42,041 bases of DNA from Clostridiales bacterium (GTDB lineage: Bacteria > Bacillota > Clostridia > Oscillospirales > CAG-272), in the NCBI GenBank assembly GCA_016282315.1, contig JAEEKG010000084.1:1-42041 (forward strand). Reading direction: 5' to 3'. The translations under genes were made by a program, and so were the position numbers. This document shows positions 15,789-24,809 of this stretch, piece by piece (position 1 is the stretch's first letter; every line of letters starts with the position of its first letter). The notes beneath the pieces are model-generated. The model saw only the letters and a list, made by a program, of their open reading frames with translations, had not been told where the DNA came from and did not search any database.

Positions 15789-17027
15789 ATGGATAAAATG
15801 GTATTCACTGAAAATAGAATAAAAGTATTCGAGCAGATGGACGACAATTCCATTATGGTTATATTTTCCAGAAGAGGACCGGATGTCACTTTTCAGGACA
15901 AATATGAAATAAACAGAAACTACTACTACTTGTCTGGCGTAGTTGAATATGACAACATACTTGTGCTCAAAAAGAAAGACGGTACATGCAAGTCATTGAT
16001 GTTTATTAAGCCATATGACGAGCTCAAGGCAAAATGGGTCGGTGCTCCAAAGACAAAAGAGGAAATAATGAATATTTCCGGAGTTGAAGAAGTTGCTTAC
16101 CTTGATTCATTTGATTCAACAATTGTGAGATATATGCAGTCTTACGGAACAATGTACCTGGATATTGTCACAAAAGAAAAGGATCAGGAACTTGATTTCG
16201 TGGATAAATATGCAGATGAAATCAGGAATAGAATGCCGTGGGTAAGCATTAAGAACGGCAGACCTTTGATTCAGCACGCAAGAACAGTCAAACAAGAACC
16301 TGAACTTGAACAAATGCGCACTGCAATTGATATAACAAACAAGGGTATTCAGAACATTTTGAGACATATGAAGCCAATGTATGAATACCAGCTCGAAAGT
16401 TATTTTGATCAGGCAATTAAGTATTACGGCGCAACGGGTTATGCTTTCCCGACTATAGCAGCCAGCGGCAAGAATGCTTGTTGTCTTCACTACAGCGATA
16501 ACAACTCAATGGCAAAAGACGGAGACCTCATACTATTTGACCTCGGAGCCAATTACAATTGTTATTGTGCTGACATTTCAAGAACTTTCCCTGTAAACGG
16601 AGTATATTCAAGACGCCAGAAACAGTTATATGATATCGTTCTGCAAGGTCAGAAGCTGGTATTTGGAAAAGCTAAACCGGGTGTTACAACAAAAGAACTG
16701 AACGGTTTTTTGAGAGAGTATTACAAGGTTGAACTAAAAAAGATCGGACTTATTGAAGAGGGAACCGAAGAAGAAGTTTCCAAGTACTATTTCCATGGTG
16801 TTTCGCATCATATAGGAGTTGATGTACATGACTTGGCAGATAATGCTCCTCTTAAGGCAGGCTGTGTGATTTCAAATGAACCTGGGCTTTATATAAGTGA
16901 AGAGGGTATAGGAATCAGAATTGAAGATGATGTCCTTATCACAGAAAACGGAGCTGAATGGCTATCACCTCAGATAATTAAAGAAACAGAAGATATAGAA
17001 AAGTTCATTAAAGAAAACAAAATATAA
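15789..17027 (+). CDS. M24B Xaa-Pro aminopeptidase
   Basis: This removes N-terminal residues preceding proline in the cytoplasm. An N-terminal creatinase-like domain (about 1-165) precedes the pita-bread catalytic domain. All five metal ligands are visible: Asp in LILFDLGANY, Asp in CADISRTF, His in HGVSHHIGVDVHD, Glu in SNEPGLYI and Glu in RIEDDVLIT. The ATG at 15789 is chosen; in-frame TTG 15777 and GTG 15780 would add four or three residues. The ribosome binding site is weak (GGTG). It is followed after 14 bases by a membrane protein gene in the same unit, which ends at a terminator at 17768. Confidence 0.92.
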   Translation: MDKMVFTENRIKVFEQMDDNSIMVIFSRRGPDVTFQDKYEINRNYYYLSGVVEYDNILVLKKKDGTCKSLMFIKPYDELKAKWVGAPKTKEEIMNISGVEEVAYLDSFDSTIVRYMQSYGTMYLDIVTKEKDQELDFVDKYADEIRNRMPWVSIKNGRPLIQHARTVKQEPELEQMRTAIDITNKGIQNILRHMKPMYEYQLESYFDQAIKYYGATGYAFPTIAASGKNACCLHYSDNNSMAKDGDLILFDLGANYNCYCADISRTFPVNGVYSRRQKQLYDIVLQGQKLVFGKAKPGVTTKELNGFLREYYKVELKKIGLIEEGTEEEVSKYYFHGVSHHIGVDVHDLADNAPLKAGCVISNEPGLYISEEGIGIRIEDDVLITENGAEWLSPQIIKETEDIEKFIKENKI

Positions 17028-17041
17028 TTACGGAGCAGAAC

Positions 17042-17755
17042 ATGGAAGAAAACAAAGACTACTCAGTAAACGCAACAGATAATCCCGACACAGAACCTCA
17101 TGTTGAGGATTATGAGAGCCAATTCATTAATACGTCCACTATGGACAAAACTCCCGTTGTTAACCACAAGGGAATGAATCTGTTTGCTTCAAAAAAAGAT
17201 GATTTTAAGCGAATGAAAATGGCATATATTTCAAACGGACTGCTTTTGATGCTGTTTGGAATAGTGGATTTTGTCATCATGCACAATCTTTTGATGGAAA
17301 TGTTCCCGCAATTTGCTTCACTGGCAATTCTCATTTTCACTATGGTCTTGCTTGGAGTGGTAACATTATTGCAGGGGTTAATCCTGAAAAATGAAGTGAA
17401 GTCAAAATCTTTTTGGCTGGACAAGACTTACGACATTTCCATTGATGACAGCAATGAATTAAAAGTTGATACAACTCTTATGCCACTAGGATATTTGAAA
17501 TCTATTTTCAGCAAACTGTCATACGGATGTTTGTATGGAATAAGCTGCATTGCAATATTGACTGTGGCGACTGAACCTACAGTAAATATGAGAGTGCTTG
17601 GCATGGCTTTACTTGTTACTGTTATTTCTTGCTTTATTGTCATCAACAGAATGAAAGAAGCAAGTCGAAAACTTCCATATAACAAATTGAAATTCTATTG
17701 TGAGGGCTATGTTTTGGAATGTACAAGCAAGCTCAGACACTGGAGAAAAATCTGA
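17042..17755 (+). CDS. Four-helix membrane protein of unknown function
   Basis: The 237-residue protein has an acidic, Asn/Asp-rich cytoplasmic-looking N-terminus (about 1-60). Four hydrophobic segments follow in two pairs, at about 62-85 and 90-112, then 160-178 and 182-202. Between the pairs lies a soluble stretch (about 115-155, YDISIDDSNELKVDTTLMPL). The C-terminus is basic. No family is recognised. It is cotranscribed with the peptidase gene, and CGGAG precedes the ATG closely. Confidence 0.7.
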   Translation: MEENKDYSVNATDNPDTEPHVEDYESQFINTSTMDKTPVVNHKGMNLFASKKDDFKRMKMAYISNGLLLMLFGIVDFVIMHNLLMEMFPQFASLAILIFTMVLLGVVTLLQGLILKNEVKSKSFWLDKTYDISIDDSNELKVDTTLMPLGYLKSIFSKLSYGCLYGISCIAILTVATEPTVNMRVLGMALLVTVISCFIVINRMKEASRKLPYNKLKFYCEGYVLECTSKLRHWRKI

Positions 17756-17767
17756 TATAACAAAAAC

Positions 17768-17803
17768 AGAACCATTTCCAACAAGCGACGATGGTTCTTT
17801 TTT
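17768..17803 (+). terminator. Rho-independent terminator
   Basis: AGAACCAT (17768-17775) and ATGGTTCT (17791-17798) are perfect arms, followed by six T. It closes the peptidase/membrane-protein unit just before the dehydrogenase gene. Confidence 0.75.
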
Positions 17804-17826
17804 GTGAAATGAAAAAGGAGTAAAAA

Positions 17827-18846
17827 ATGAAAGCTGGAGTATTTTACAGAGCAAATGATCTTAGAGTTGAAGAAATAGCAAAACCTGTTCCAAAGAGTGA
17901 TGAAGTGCTTATAAAAGTAAAAGCATGCGGAATCTGCGGAACAGATGTTCACATATTCAATGGAGATAAAGGTTGTTTTCCGACACCTGAAGGCACTGTT
18001 TTGGGCCACGAATTTGCAGGTGTAGTTGAAGAGATTGGTGTCGATGTAAAAGATATCAAGGTCGGCGACAGAGTATGCGTTGATCCGAATAAATTGTGTA
18101 ATGATTGTTACTATTGCAAGAGTGGAATAGGACATTTTTGCGAAAACATGATTGGAATTGGAACAAGTATAAACGGAGGCTTTGCCGAATACTGCGCAGT
18201 TCCACAATCTCAGGTATATAAGATTGCAGATACAACAACGTTTGAAATGGCTGCAATGACTGAACCTGTCGCATGTTGTGTACACGGCATGGATATGTGT
18301 GAAATATCTTGCGGTGATACTGTTGCCATTATTGGCGGAGGCATGATCGGAATGATCATGCTGCAGTTGGCAAAGATTTCAGGCGCTGGAAAGCTCATTA
18401 TGATAGAGCCTGTAGAATCAAAAAGAGAAATAGCAAAAAGACTTGGCGCTGACATCACAATCGATCCTATTAAAGAAAATGTGAAACAAGTGTTGTCAGA
18501 CAACAATATAAGCAGAATATCAACTGTCATTGAGTGTGTTGGAAAGACATCGACTATCGAACAGGCAATTGAAATAGCAGGCAAGAAATCCGTAGTAATG
18601 ATGTTTGGTTTGACAGCTCCAGAAGATACCATATCTGTAAAGCCTTTTGAAATATTCCAAAAAGAGATTGTCTTAAAAGCATCTTTTATTAATCCCTATA
18701 CACAAAAGAGAGCATTGTCTCTTATAGACGGGCATAAGATTGATGTGTCTTCTATCGTTTATGCTTGTGAACCGCTTGACAAGTTGCCACAGATACTGTC
18801 CGATGCATCACTGCGCGCAAAGGGCAAGTTCATAATAATCCCATAA
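17827..18846 (+). CDS. Zinc-dependent medium-chain alcohol/polyol dehydrogenase
   Basis: This is an NAD(P)-dependent dehydrogenase of the sorbitol/threonine dehydrogenase type. Catalytic zinc ligands are Cys37 in CGICGTD and the GHE motif (His61, Glu62). The structural zinc site is Cys91, Cys94, Cys97 and Cys105. The nucleotide fold starts at VAIIGGGMIGMIMLQLAK. AAAGGAG precedes the ATG. It lies only 10 bases upstream of a PfkB kinase gene. A dehydrogenase making a ketose next to a fructokinase-like enzyme suggests polyol use (for example sorbitol to fructose to fructose phosphate), which is inference. It could equally be a threonine or butanediol dehydrogenase. Confidence 0.9.
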   Translation: MKAGVFYRANDLRVEEIAKPVPKSDEVLIKVKACGICGTDVHIFNGDKGCFPTPEGTVLGHEFAGVVEEIGVDVKDIKVGDRVCVDPNKLCNDCYYCKSGIGHFCENMIGIGTSINGGFAEYCAVPQSQVYKIADTTTFEMAAMTEPVACCVHGMDMCEISCGDTVAIIGGGMIGMIMLQLAKISGAGKLIMIEPVESKREIAKRLGADITIDPIKENVKQVLSDNNISRISTVIECVGKTSTIEQAIEIAGKKSVVMMFGLTAPEDTISVKPFEIFQKEIVLKASFINPYTQKRALSLIDGHKIDVSSIVYACEPLDKLPQILSDASLRAKGKFIIIP

Positions 18847-18856
18847 TAGACAAGTC

Positions 18857-19702
18857 ATGCGTATTCTTTCTTTTGGAGAAATACTCTGGGATGTTTATCC
18901 CGACGATAAGTGCATAGGTGGAGCGCCATTGAATTTCGCTGTGCATTTCTGCAAATTGGGCGGACATTCCTATATGGCGTCAGCAATAGGAGAAGATGAC
19001 CTTGGAAAGCAGGCTATTCAAAAACTGAAATCATGGAATGTTAACACCGATTATGTCAATGTGGATAAACAATTACAGACAGGACAGTGCATTGTAAAAC
19101 TGGATGAAAAAGGGATTCCTACGTACAATTTGCTAAGAAACGTGGCATATGACCATATAGAGTGCAGAGCAGAAAACGAGCAATTTGATGCTTTGTATTT
19201 CGGCACATTGTCTTTGAGAGATTCAGATAACTTAATCAGCTTAAAAAATCTTTTGAAGAACAACCTTTTCAAAGAGGTTTTTGTTGATGTGAACATAAGA
19301 CCTCCGTTTTACTCAAAGGATAGCATCTTGTTTGCTTTGGACAATGCAACCATTATAAAAATCAGTGATGAAGAGTTGCCTATATTATTAAAAACAGTTT
19401 ATGGTGATTTGTCTGATGGTAAAAATGCTTTTTCTTTGTTGTCTGAATCTTTTCATAATCTGAAAATGATTATTCTGACAATGGGAGAAAAAGGTTCGGT
19501 TGCATATGATTGCAAAAATACCCAAAAATACGAAATGAGAGCGAAAAAAGTGACTGTGGTATCGACTGTAGGTGCAGGAGATAGTTTTTCTGCAGCATTT
19601 ATGTATAGTTATTTGTCCGGTAAAAATATAGAGGAATGCCTTAGAGAAGCAAGTGAATTAAGCGCATTTGTGGTTTCTCAAAAAGATGCAATTCCCGAAT
19701 AA
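18857..19702 (+). CDS. PfkB-family carbohydrate kinase, fructokinase-like
   Basis: This phosphorylates a sugar with ATP. The opening ILSFGEILWDVYPDDKCIGG followed by APLNFAVHFCKLGG is typical of bacterial PfkB fructokinases. The catalytic anion-hole motif VGAGDSF has Asp near residue 242. The length (281) is slightly short for the family. It directly follows the zinc dehydrogenase gene and lacks a strong ribosome binding site, suggesting coupled expression. The substrate call of fructose or a related ketose is inferred from similarity and context. Confidence 0.88.
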   Translation: MRILSFGEILWDVYPDDKCIGGAPLNFAVHFCKLGGHSYMASAIGEDDLGKQAIQKLKSWNVNTDYVNVDKQLQTGQCIVKLDEKGIPTYNLLRNVAYDHIECRAENEQFDALYFGTLSLRDSDNLISLKNLLKNNLFKEVFVDVNIRPPFYSKDSILFALDNATIIKISDEELPILLKTVYGDLSDGKNAFSLLSESFHNLKMIILTMGEKGSVAYDCKNTQKYEMRAKKVTVVSTVGAGDSFSAAFMYSYLSGKNIEECLREASELSAFVVSQKDAIPE

Positions 19703-19721
19703 TCACAAAAAGAGAAGAAAA

Positions 19722-20627
19722 ATGTGGTACTACTCAGCTAATGACTATTTCAAAGAAAGATTCGGACAAAAAATGTACAAACTGTCTTTGTCCGGGGGTT
19801 ACACATGCCCAAACAGAGATGGTACAAAAGGAATAGGCGGATGCATTTTTTGTTCTGAAGGCGGTAGCGGAGATTTTTCTGAAAGCTTATTCAATCAGGA
19901 TTATTCAAGTGCTATCGACAATGCCAAAAACAGAGTTCGTAACAAAACAGGAGTAAAATGTGGCTACATTGCCTATTTTCAGAGCTATACAAGCACATAT
20001 ATGCCTGCGGGTGTATTTGAGTCTATGCTAGATAAAGCGCTTCAGGATGAAGATATTTTGGCTGTTTCGATTGGTACTAGAGCCGATTGTCTGGGCGAAG
20101 ATATTCTCGGTATTCTGGACAAGGCAAATAAGATAAAGCCAATTTTTGTTGAAATAGGGCTGCAGACAATTCACGACTCAACAGCAAGACTGATCAACAG
20201 ATGTTTTGAATTGAGCGAATATGAACAATCAGTAAGAAAACTGCATGAATTGGGAATTAACGTGATTACACATGTAATTATAGGGTTGCCTAATGAAAGC
20301 AAAGAAATGATCTTAAAAACAATTGAGTACGTAGGAAAACATACAGACGGAATAAAGCTGCAATTACTCCACGTGCTAAAAAATACAACACTTGAAAAAC
20401 TCTACGACAGAGGAGAATTTCAAGTGTTGGATTTAGATGAATATATAGATATTCTTTGTCTTTGTGTGGAAAAACTTCCCAAAAATGTCGTGATTCACAG
20501 ACTTACTGGCGATGCGCCGAAAAAACTGTTGGTAGCACCGCTTTGGTCTGCAGACAAGAAAAATGTAATAAATACAATAAGAAAAGCATTTATACAAAGG
20601 GACATCTGCCAGGGAAGGCTAGCATAA
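19722..20627 (+). CDS. Radical SAM protein of the YhcC/TIGR01212 type
   Basis: The family is widespread but its reaction is not settled. The 4Fe-4S/SAM motif has unusual spacing: Cys29 in TCPNRDGTKG, then Cys41 and Cys44 in GGCIFC. This matches the TIGR01212/YhcC pattern. YFQSYTSTY and EIGLQTIHDSTARLINR are also family-typical. The ATG at 19722 begins MWYYSANDYFKERFGQKM, the normal start; the earlier in-frame ATG at 19668 would overlap the kinase gene. It follows the kinase by 19 bases, probably on the same transcript. It converges on the P-loop kinase gene ending at 20656, with no clear terminator in the 28-base gap. Confidence 0.9.
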   Translation: MWYYSANDYFKERFGQKMYKLSLSGGYTCPNRDGTKGIGGCIFCSEGGSGDFSESLFNQDYSSAIDNAKNRVRNKTGVKCGYIAYFQSYTSTYMPAGVFESMLDKALQDEDILAVSIGTRADCLGEDILGILDKANKIKPIFVEIGLQTIHDSTARLINRCFELSEYEQSVRKLHELGINVITHVIIGLPNESKEMILKTIEYVGKHTDGIKLQLLHVLKNTTLEKLYDRGEFQVLDLDEYIDILCLCVEKLPKNVVIHRLTGDAPKKLLVAPLWSADKKNVINTIRKAFIQRDICQGRLA

Positions 20628-20655
20628 AACGCATATTATATTTTTGTTTTCGCGC

Positions 20656-21108
20656 TCACTTCACGATTTCTATCTCATCCCATCCTTCTTCTTTATCCGG
20701 AGCGATGTAATAGGAAAGCATTTTGTCATAAACTTCATCAGGGACTTGACGGTCCCTGCTTTTGTTTCTTTCTTTGCATGTAGCAACATCGACATCGAAG
20801 ACGACGCATTTCTTTTTGCATTTGATGTTTTTTATTGATTCTAGAAAACGGATTCTTCCCGGTTTGTACACGTTTGTGGCATCATATATGCAATTCTGAC
20901 CATCGCTAAGAGCGTCTGTCAATCTCTTGTGCAATGTGTCAAATATGAGGGCATTTTTAGAGTTGTCCTGAACGTTTCCCAAAAGCTCTATTCTGATCGC
21001 ATCAGAACTGAATACTTTATAGTCGTCTTGGGATAATTTATCTGCATATGTGGATTTTCCGCATCCCGGCAAACCTACAAGCATCACTAAGATCGGTTCT
21101 TTTTCCAT
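20656..21108 (-). CDS. P-loop kinase of the AAA_33/polynucleotide-kinase type
   Basis: This small ATP-binding protein of 150 residues has the Walker A motif GLPGCGKST (residues 12-20) and a second acidic motif in CIYDATNVYKPGR. That pattern is typical of T4 Pnk-like and zeta-toxin-like kinases of unknown substrate. VFDVDVATCKERNKSR carries the lid arginines. The start codon lies one base after the copA stop, so it is translationally coupled to the copper operon. Whether it has any role in copper handling is unknown. No antitoxin partner is seen. Confidence 0.8.
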   Translation of the reverse strand: MEKEPILVMLVGLPGCGKSTYADKLSQDDYKVFSSDAIRIELLGNVQDNSKNALIFDTLHKRLTDALSDGQNCIYDATNVYKPGRIRFLESIKNIKCKKKCVVFDVDVATCKERNKSRDRQVPDEVYDKMLSYYIAPDKEEGWDEIEIVK

Positions 21109-21109
21109 T

Positions 21110-23671
21110 TTAATCTATGCTTACAACGGTGTAGTCTCTGGCTTCAACAGCTTGTTTTAAAACACTGTTTTCAACAGGAGAACTCAGTGTGACAACAGCT
21201 TTTCCTTCGGTGTGGCTTACATTTGCATTGACTACGCCTTCAACTGATTCAAGAGCTTTTTTAACTGATGCTTCACAGTGTGGGCACATCATACCTTTGA
21301 TTACGATTGTTTTTGTTTCCATTTTGTTTTCTCCTTTTTCAGCAACGTCGAGTAATCTGCCATCGCTGTTTGTTGTTATTTGTTTCTTCTTTTTGTTTTT
21401 TCGTGGTTTGTGTATGTTTATAAGGTTGAGTCTCAATGCATTCATGCATACGCAAAAGCTGGATAAGCTCATTGCTGCGGCTCCGTACATGGGCTCCATT
21501 GTGATGTTTGCCCATACAAACAGACCTGCTGCTATAGGAATGAGGCAGCTGTTGTATATAAGTGCCCAGAACAAGTTTTCTATTATGTTGTAATATGTTT
21601 TCTTGCTCAGTCTTATAGCTGCACTGACATCTGTCAGATTATTCTTCATAAGTACGACATCAGCTGAATCAATAGCAACATCCGTTCCGGCTCCAATAGC
21701 CATTCCGATGTTGGCTCTTGTAAGAGCAGGTGCATCATTGATTCCGTCACCTACCATGCAAACTTTGCCATGCTTTTGAAGTTCTTTTATTATTTTTTCT
21801 TTTTCATTAGGTAAAACTTCAGCGATTACTTCGTTGACTCCAGTCTGTTTGCCTATGGCTTTGGCTGTCCTCTCGTTATCGCCCGTGATCATTACTACAT
21901 GAATACCCATGTCCTGAAGTTCTTTTATGGCTTTAGGACTGTCTTCTTTGATTGTGTCTGCTATTGCAATAATGCCGATTAGCTCATTATCTTTTGAGAA
22001 GAATATAGGTGTTTTTCCTTCTTGAGACAATTTGTCTGCCAATTCTTCTTCGCCTGAAGAAACAATGGCTGTTAAGCTTATGTAGTTTTTGTTTCCGGCT
22101 CTGTATTCTTGACCATCAATCTTTGCTTTTATACCATTGCCTGACAATGACTTGAAGTCTGTGGATTCTATGTTTTCTATGCCGAGATCCTGAGCATGTT
22201 TTGTTATTGCTTTGGCCAATGGGTGTTCGCTTTTGCTCTCCAATGAATAAGCTATTTTAAGTAGTTCTGTTTCGCTGTAGTTGCCTAAAGGCAAAACATC
22301 AGTAACAACCGGTTTTCCGTTTGTTATAGTACCTGTTTTGTCCAAAGCTACTATTTGAATATTTCCCGTTTCCTGTAACGCTTCTGCTGTTTTGAATAAT
22401 ATGCCGTTCTTTGCGCCTATTCCGTTACCGACCATAATGGCAACGGGAGTAGCAAGACCGAGAGCACAAGGGCAGCTCACAACCAATATGGTAATGGCTC
22501 TGGCTAGGGAATAACCAATGGGCTGGCCTATTATCATCCATATTGCAAAAGTGATTATTGAAAGCAGAATGATGACCGGTACAAATATTCCGGATATTTT
22601 GTCAGCCAGTCTAGCGACAGGGGCTTTAGTAGCCGATGCTTCGCTTACCATTTTGATGATTTGAGCAAATGTGGTGTCTTCGCCTACTTTACTTGCTCTG
22701 CATTTTAAAAAGCCCGATTGATTTATTGTTGCTGACGAAACATTGTCATTACACTTTTTATCTACAGGAATGCTTTCTCCTGTAAGGGAAGACTCATCAA
22801 CAGCGCTCTCTCCTTCGAGAACTATGCCGTCAACAGGAATCCTTTCTCCCGGTCTGACAACGAAGATGTCGTTGACTCTTACTTCGTCTATATCTACTGT
22901 TATTTCTTTTTCATCCCTAATGACATTTGCTGTTTTCGGAGCCAGCTTCATCAAACTCTTCAGGGCATTCGTGGTTTTGCCTTTTGAGTAAGATTCAAGG
23001 GTTTTGCCAACAGTAATCAAAGTCAAAATCATTGCAGATGATTCAAAATACAATTCCATCATCAGTTTCATGACTTGCTCCGCATCTCCATCGAGTTGAG
23101 CCCTGGTCATGATGAATAAGATTACTACGCTGTATATAAACGCTGCGCCTGATCCAATTGCGATGAGAGTGTCCATGTTAGGGGCGCGATGAAACAAACT
23201 CTTGAAACCGCTTATAAAAAACTGTCTGTTGATGAAGATGATAATAATTGTCAGAATCATTTCAACAAGGCCAACTGCTATGTGATTTCCACTGAAAAAT
23301 TCAGGCAAAGGAAAGTTGAACATAGAGTGTCCCATAGAAAAGTACATTAGTACCAACAGGAAAGCCACAGACGTTATAAGCCTCTTTAAAAGTTTAGGTG
23401 TTGTCTTGTCTTTTAATGCTTCCTCTTCAGATTTCAACTTGTTTGAAAAATCTGATTTTTTATTGCTTTGTTCAAACTTTATTTGTGCTCCGTATCCGGC
23501 ATTTTCTACAGCTTTGATTATGTCAGAAGAATTGGCATTTCCTTCTACACCCATAGTGTTTGTCAGCAAACTTACACTGCATTTTTGAACACCTTTAACT
23601 CCGCTTACGGCTTTTTCAACACGAGCCTGACAGGCAGCACAGCTCATTCCGGTGATAATATATTGTTCCAT
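21110..23671 (-). CDS. copA: Copper-translocating P-type ATPase with C-terminal CopZ-like domain
   Basis: This exports Cu(I) across the membrane using ATP. Domains in order are an N-terminal heavy-metal domain with MSCAAC (1-66), four hydrophobic segments, the actuator with LTGESIP, CPC in [14 protein letters not shown] phosphorylation, GDGINDAPA and two final membrane segments. A Lys-rich linker and a second heavy-metal domain (last 70 residues, CPHC) close it. A C-terminal metal domain is rare; most CopA proteins have theirs at the N-terminus, and CopZ is a separate gene. The linker contains a ribosome binding site and ATG for that last domain. It lies four bases after csoR in the same operon, so copper should induce it by releasing CsoR. 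Confidence 0.95.
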   Translation of the reverse strand: MEQYIITGMSCAACQARVEKAVSGVKGVQKCSVSLLTNTMGVEGNANSSDIIKAVENAGYGAQIKFEQSNKKSDFSNKLKSEEEALKDKTTPKLLKRLITSVAFLLVLMYFSMGHSMFNFPLPEFFSGNHIAVGLVEMILTIIIIFINRQFFISGFKSLFHRAPNMDTLIAIGSGAAFIYSVVILFIMTRAQLDGDAEQVMKLMMELYFESSAMILTLITVGKTLESYSKGKTTNALKSLMKLAPKTANVIRDEKEITVDIDEVRVNDIFVVRPGERIPVDGIVLEGESAVDESSLTGESIPVDKKCNDNVSSATINQSGFLKCRASKVGEDTTFAQIIKMVSEASATKAPVARLADKISGIFVPVIILLSIITFAIWMIIGQPIGYSLARAITILVVSCPCALGLATPVAIMVGNGIGAKNGILFKTAEALQETGNIQIVALDKTGTITNGKPVVTDVLPLGNYSETELLKIAYSLESKSEHPLAKAITKHAQDLGIENIESTDFKSLSGNGIKAKIDGQEYRAGNKNYISLTAIVSSGEEELADKLSQEGKTPIFFSKDNELIGIIAIADTIKEDSPKAIKELQDMGIHVVMITGDNERTAKAIGKQTGVNEVIAEVLPNEKEKIIKELQKHGKVCMVGDGINDAPALTRANIGMAIGAGTDVAIDSADVVLMKNNLTDVSAAIRLSKKTYYNIIENLFWALIYNSCLIPIAAGLFVWANITMEPMYGAAAMSLSSFCVCMNALRLNLINIHKPRKNKKKKQITTNSDGRLLDVAEKGENKMETKTIVIKGMMCPHCEASVKKALESVEGVVNANVSHTEGKAVVTLSSPVENSVLKQAVEARDYTVVSID
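21320..21335 (-). promoter_or_regulatory. Internal ribosome binding site and ATG for a CopZ-like domain
   Basis: Inside copA the minus strand reads AAAAAGGAG (AGGAG at 21331-21335), eight bases, then ATG at 21322, in frame. Translation from here would give a free 70-residue heavy-metal-binding domain (21110-21322) with CPHC, the size of a CopZ chaperone. The spacing is optimal, as at a normal gene start. Confidence 0.6.
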
Positions 23672-23675
23672 AGTT

Positions 23676-23996
23676 CTATTTCATCACTTTCTGAAGTGTG
23701 TTGACCAATTCCTGAAGCTTTTCATCATTTCCTTGTCTTATGTCATTTACAACACAGGTTTTGATGTGATCTGACAACAATACTTTGTTAAAGCTATTCA
23801 GTGCAGAATTAATTGCAGATACTTGAGTAATGATATCCAGACAATAGGCGTTTGATTCTACCATTCCTTTTACTCCGCGAATCTGGCCTTCAATCCTGTT
23901 CAGTCTGTTTAAGAGTGCCTTTTTTTCTTCATCCGTGCGCTTTTTTGTCTTCTCCAGACAATGCTCACATTTATTTAAATCGTTTTTGTTGTTCAT
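23676..23996 (-). CDS. csoR: CsoR-family copper-sensing repressor
   Basis: This tetrameric repressor binds Cu(I) and then leaves DNA. The three Cu ligands are present in the CsoR order: Cys52 (NAYCLDI), His77 (SDHIKTC) and Cys81. The DNA-facing [15 protein letters not shown] segment is canonical. The N-terminus adds a CEHC motif (Cys10, Cys13) not needed for the family. I start at the ATG at 23996 because GGAG lies six bases upstream; the ATG at 24008 is too close to the operator and lacks its own site. It is the first gene of an operon with copA and a P-loop kinase. It represses through the palindrome at 24009-24025. Confidence 0.92.
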   Translation of the reverse strand: MNNKNDLNKCEHCLEKTKKRTDEEKKALLNRLNRIEGQIRGVKGMVESNAYCLDIITQVSAINSALNSFNKVLLSDHIKTCVVNDIRQGNDEKLQELVNTLQKVMK

Positions 23997-24008
23997 AATA
24001 TTCTCCAT

Positions 24009-24025
24009 ATACCCCTATGGGGTAT
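24009..24025. promoter_or_regulatory. CsoR operator
   Basis: ATACCCCTATGGGGTAT has perfect 7-base arms and matches the known CsoR operator type (TACCC/GGGTA arms). It lies just downstream of the predicted start of the csoR-copA transcript and touches the -35 of the predicted mscL promoter. Confidence 0.85.
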
Positions 24026-24053
24026 TTATACCTAGAATTGTAACCCATATAAT
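24025..24053 (+). promoter_or_regulatory. Possible mscL promoter overlapping the csoR promoter
   Basis: TTTATA (24025-24030), 17 bases, TATAAT (24048-24053). It overlaps the divergent csoR promoter and abuts the CsoR operator. Confidence 0.45.
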
Positions 24054-24066
24054 ATACCTGTGTCAA
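24037..24066 (-). promoter_or_regulatory. Promoter of the csoR-copA operon
   Basis: On the minus strand, TTGACA (24061-24066), 18 bases, TACAAT (24037-24042). The start falls near 24030, directly before the CsoR operator. Confidence 0.65.
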
Positions 24067-24098
24067 TGGAAAAATCTATTTTTGAAAGGATTTTCATT

Positions 24099-24809
24099 AT
24101 GTCAGACGAAGAAAAGAATGCAAAAAAGGAAAAGAAAGAAAAGAAATCCAAAAAGAAAAAAGAAGTAGTTTATGTCGAAGAACGTGGATATTATGAGAAC
24201 AACGGAAAGATAGACAACATAAATGAAGTATTTGACAGCGTAAAGAAAGTCAAACACAAGACTTCAACGTTCTGGGCAGATTTTAAGAAATTCATTGCTA
24301 AGGGCAATATTATAGATCTGGCTGTTGCGCTGGCTATAACCACAGCATTCAATGGTTTGATAAATTCCATTGTTTCTTCATTCATCATGCCGATTTCCGG
24401 TTATTTATTGGGAACACATGATTTGAGCTCATTGAAGTGGGTCTTAAGAGAAGCAGTTGAAGCAGATGAAGCTTTGGGTACTAAAGCTATCGCGGAAGTA
24501 GCGGTAACGTACGGACAATTTCTACAGGCTTTGCTGAATTTCTTTGTAATAGCATTGACTTTGTATTTCTTTGTCAAGACATTCTTGAAATTGCAAAACA
24601 CACTTCACAAGAAAGAAATTGCGGAAGCTGAAGAAAAAGCAAAGATAGAAGAAGAAAAGAAAAAGCAGGAAGAAGAAAAAGAAGAAGCAAGAAGAGCAAA
24701 AATTGCTGAACAAAAAGAGGCAGAAAGAAAAGAACTCCTGGAAAATGTCAACAGACAAACAGAAGTTCTTGAAAAAATTGAAGCTTTACTCAGAGATGGC
24801 AAGAAATGA
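24099..24809 (+). CDS. mscL: Large-conductance mechanosensitive channel with long tails
   Basis: This opens a wide pore in the membrane when turgor rises. The MscL core begins FWADFKKFIAKGNIIDLAVA (about 59-78), with TM1 (about 70-97) and the conserved SSFIMPISG. TM2 follows at about 143-165 (LLNFFVIALTLYFFVKTF). Usual MscL proteins have 130-150 residues; this one has 236. It has a Lys-rich N-terminal tail of about 55 residues before the core and a Lys/Glu-rich predicted coiled coil from about 166 to 236. The ATG at 24099 has AAAGGA eight bases upstream; 24060 is a GTG inside the csoR promoter. Its 3' end overlaps the GH78 gene by 20 bases, tail to tail. Confidence 0.9.
   Translation: MSDEEKNAKKEKKEKKSKKKKEVVYVEERGYYENNGKIDNINEVFDSVKKVKHKTSTFWADFKKFIAKGNIIDLAVALAITTAFNGLINSIVSSFIMPISGYLLGTHDLSSLKWVLREAVEADEALGTKAIAEVAVTYGQFLQALLNFFVIALTLYFFVKTFLKLQNTLHKKEIAEAEEKAKIEEEKKKQEEEKEEARRAKIAEQKEAERKELLENVNRQTEVLEKIEALLRDGKK

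Noticed and set aside
17707-18285. Minus-strand frame of 192 codons across the dehydrogenase start
   Set aside because: It overlaps the zinc-site coding region and a terminator and is Cys/Phe/Tyr-rich in the way antisense frames are.
20656-21108. P-loop kinase as a zeta-type toxin
   Set aside because: There is no antitoxin gene, and it is translationally coupled to copA; the motif is equally typical of housekeeping AAA_33 kinases.
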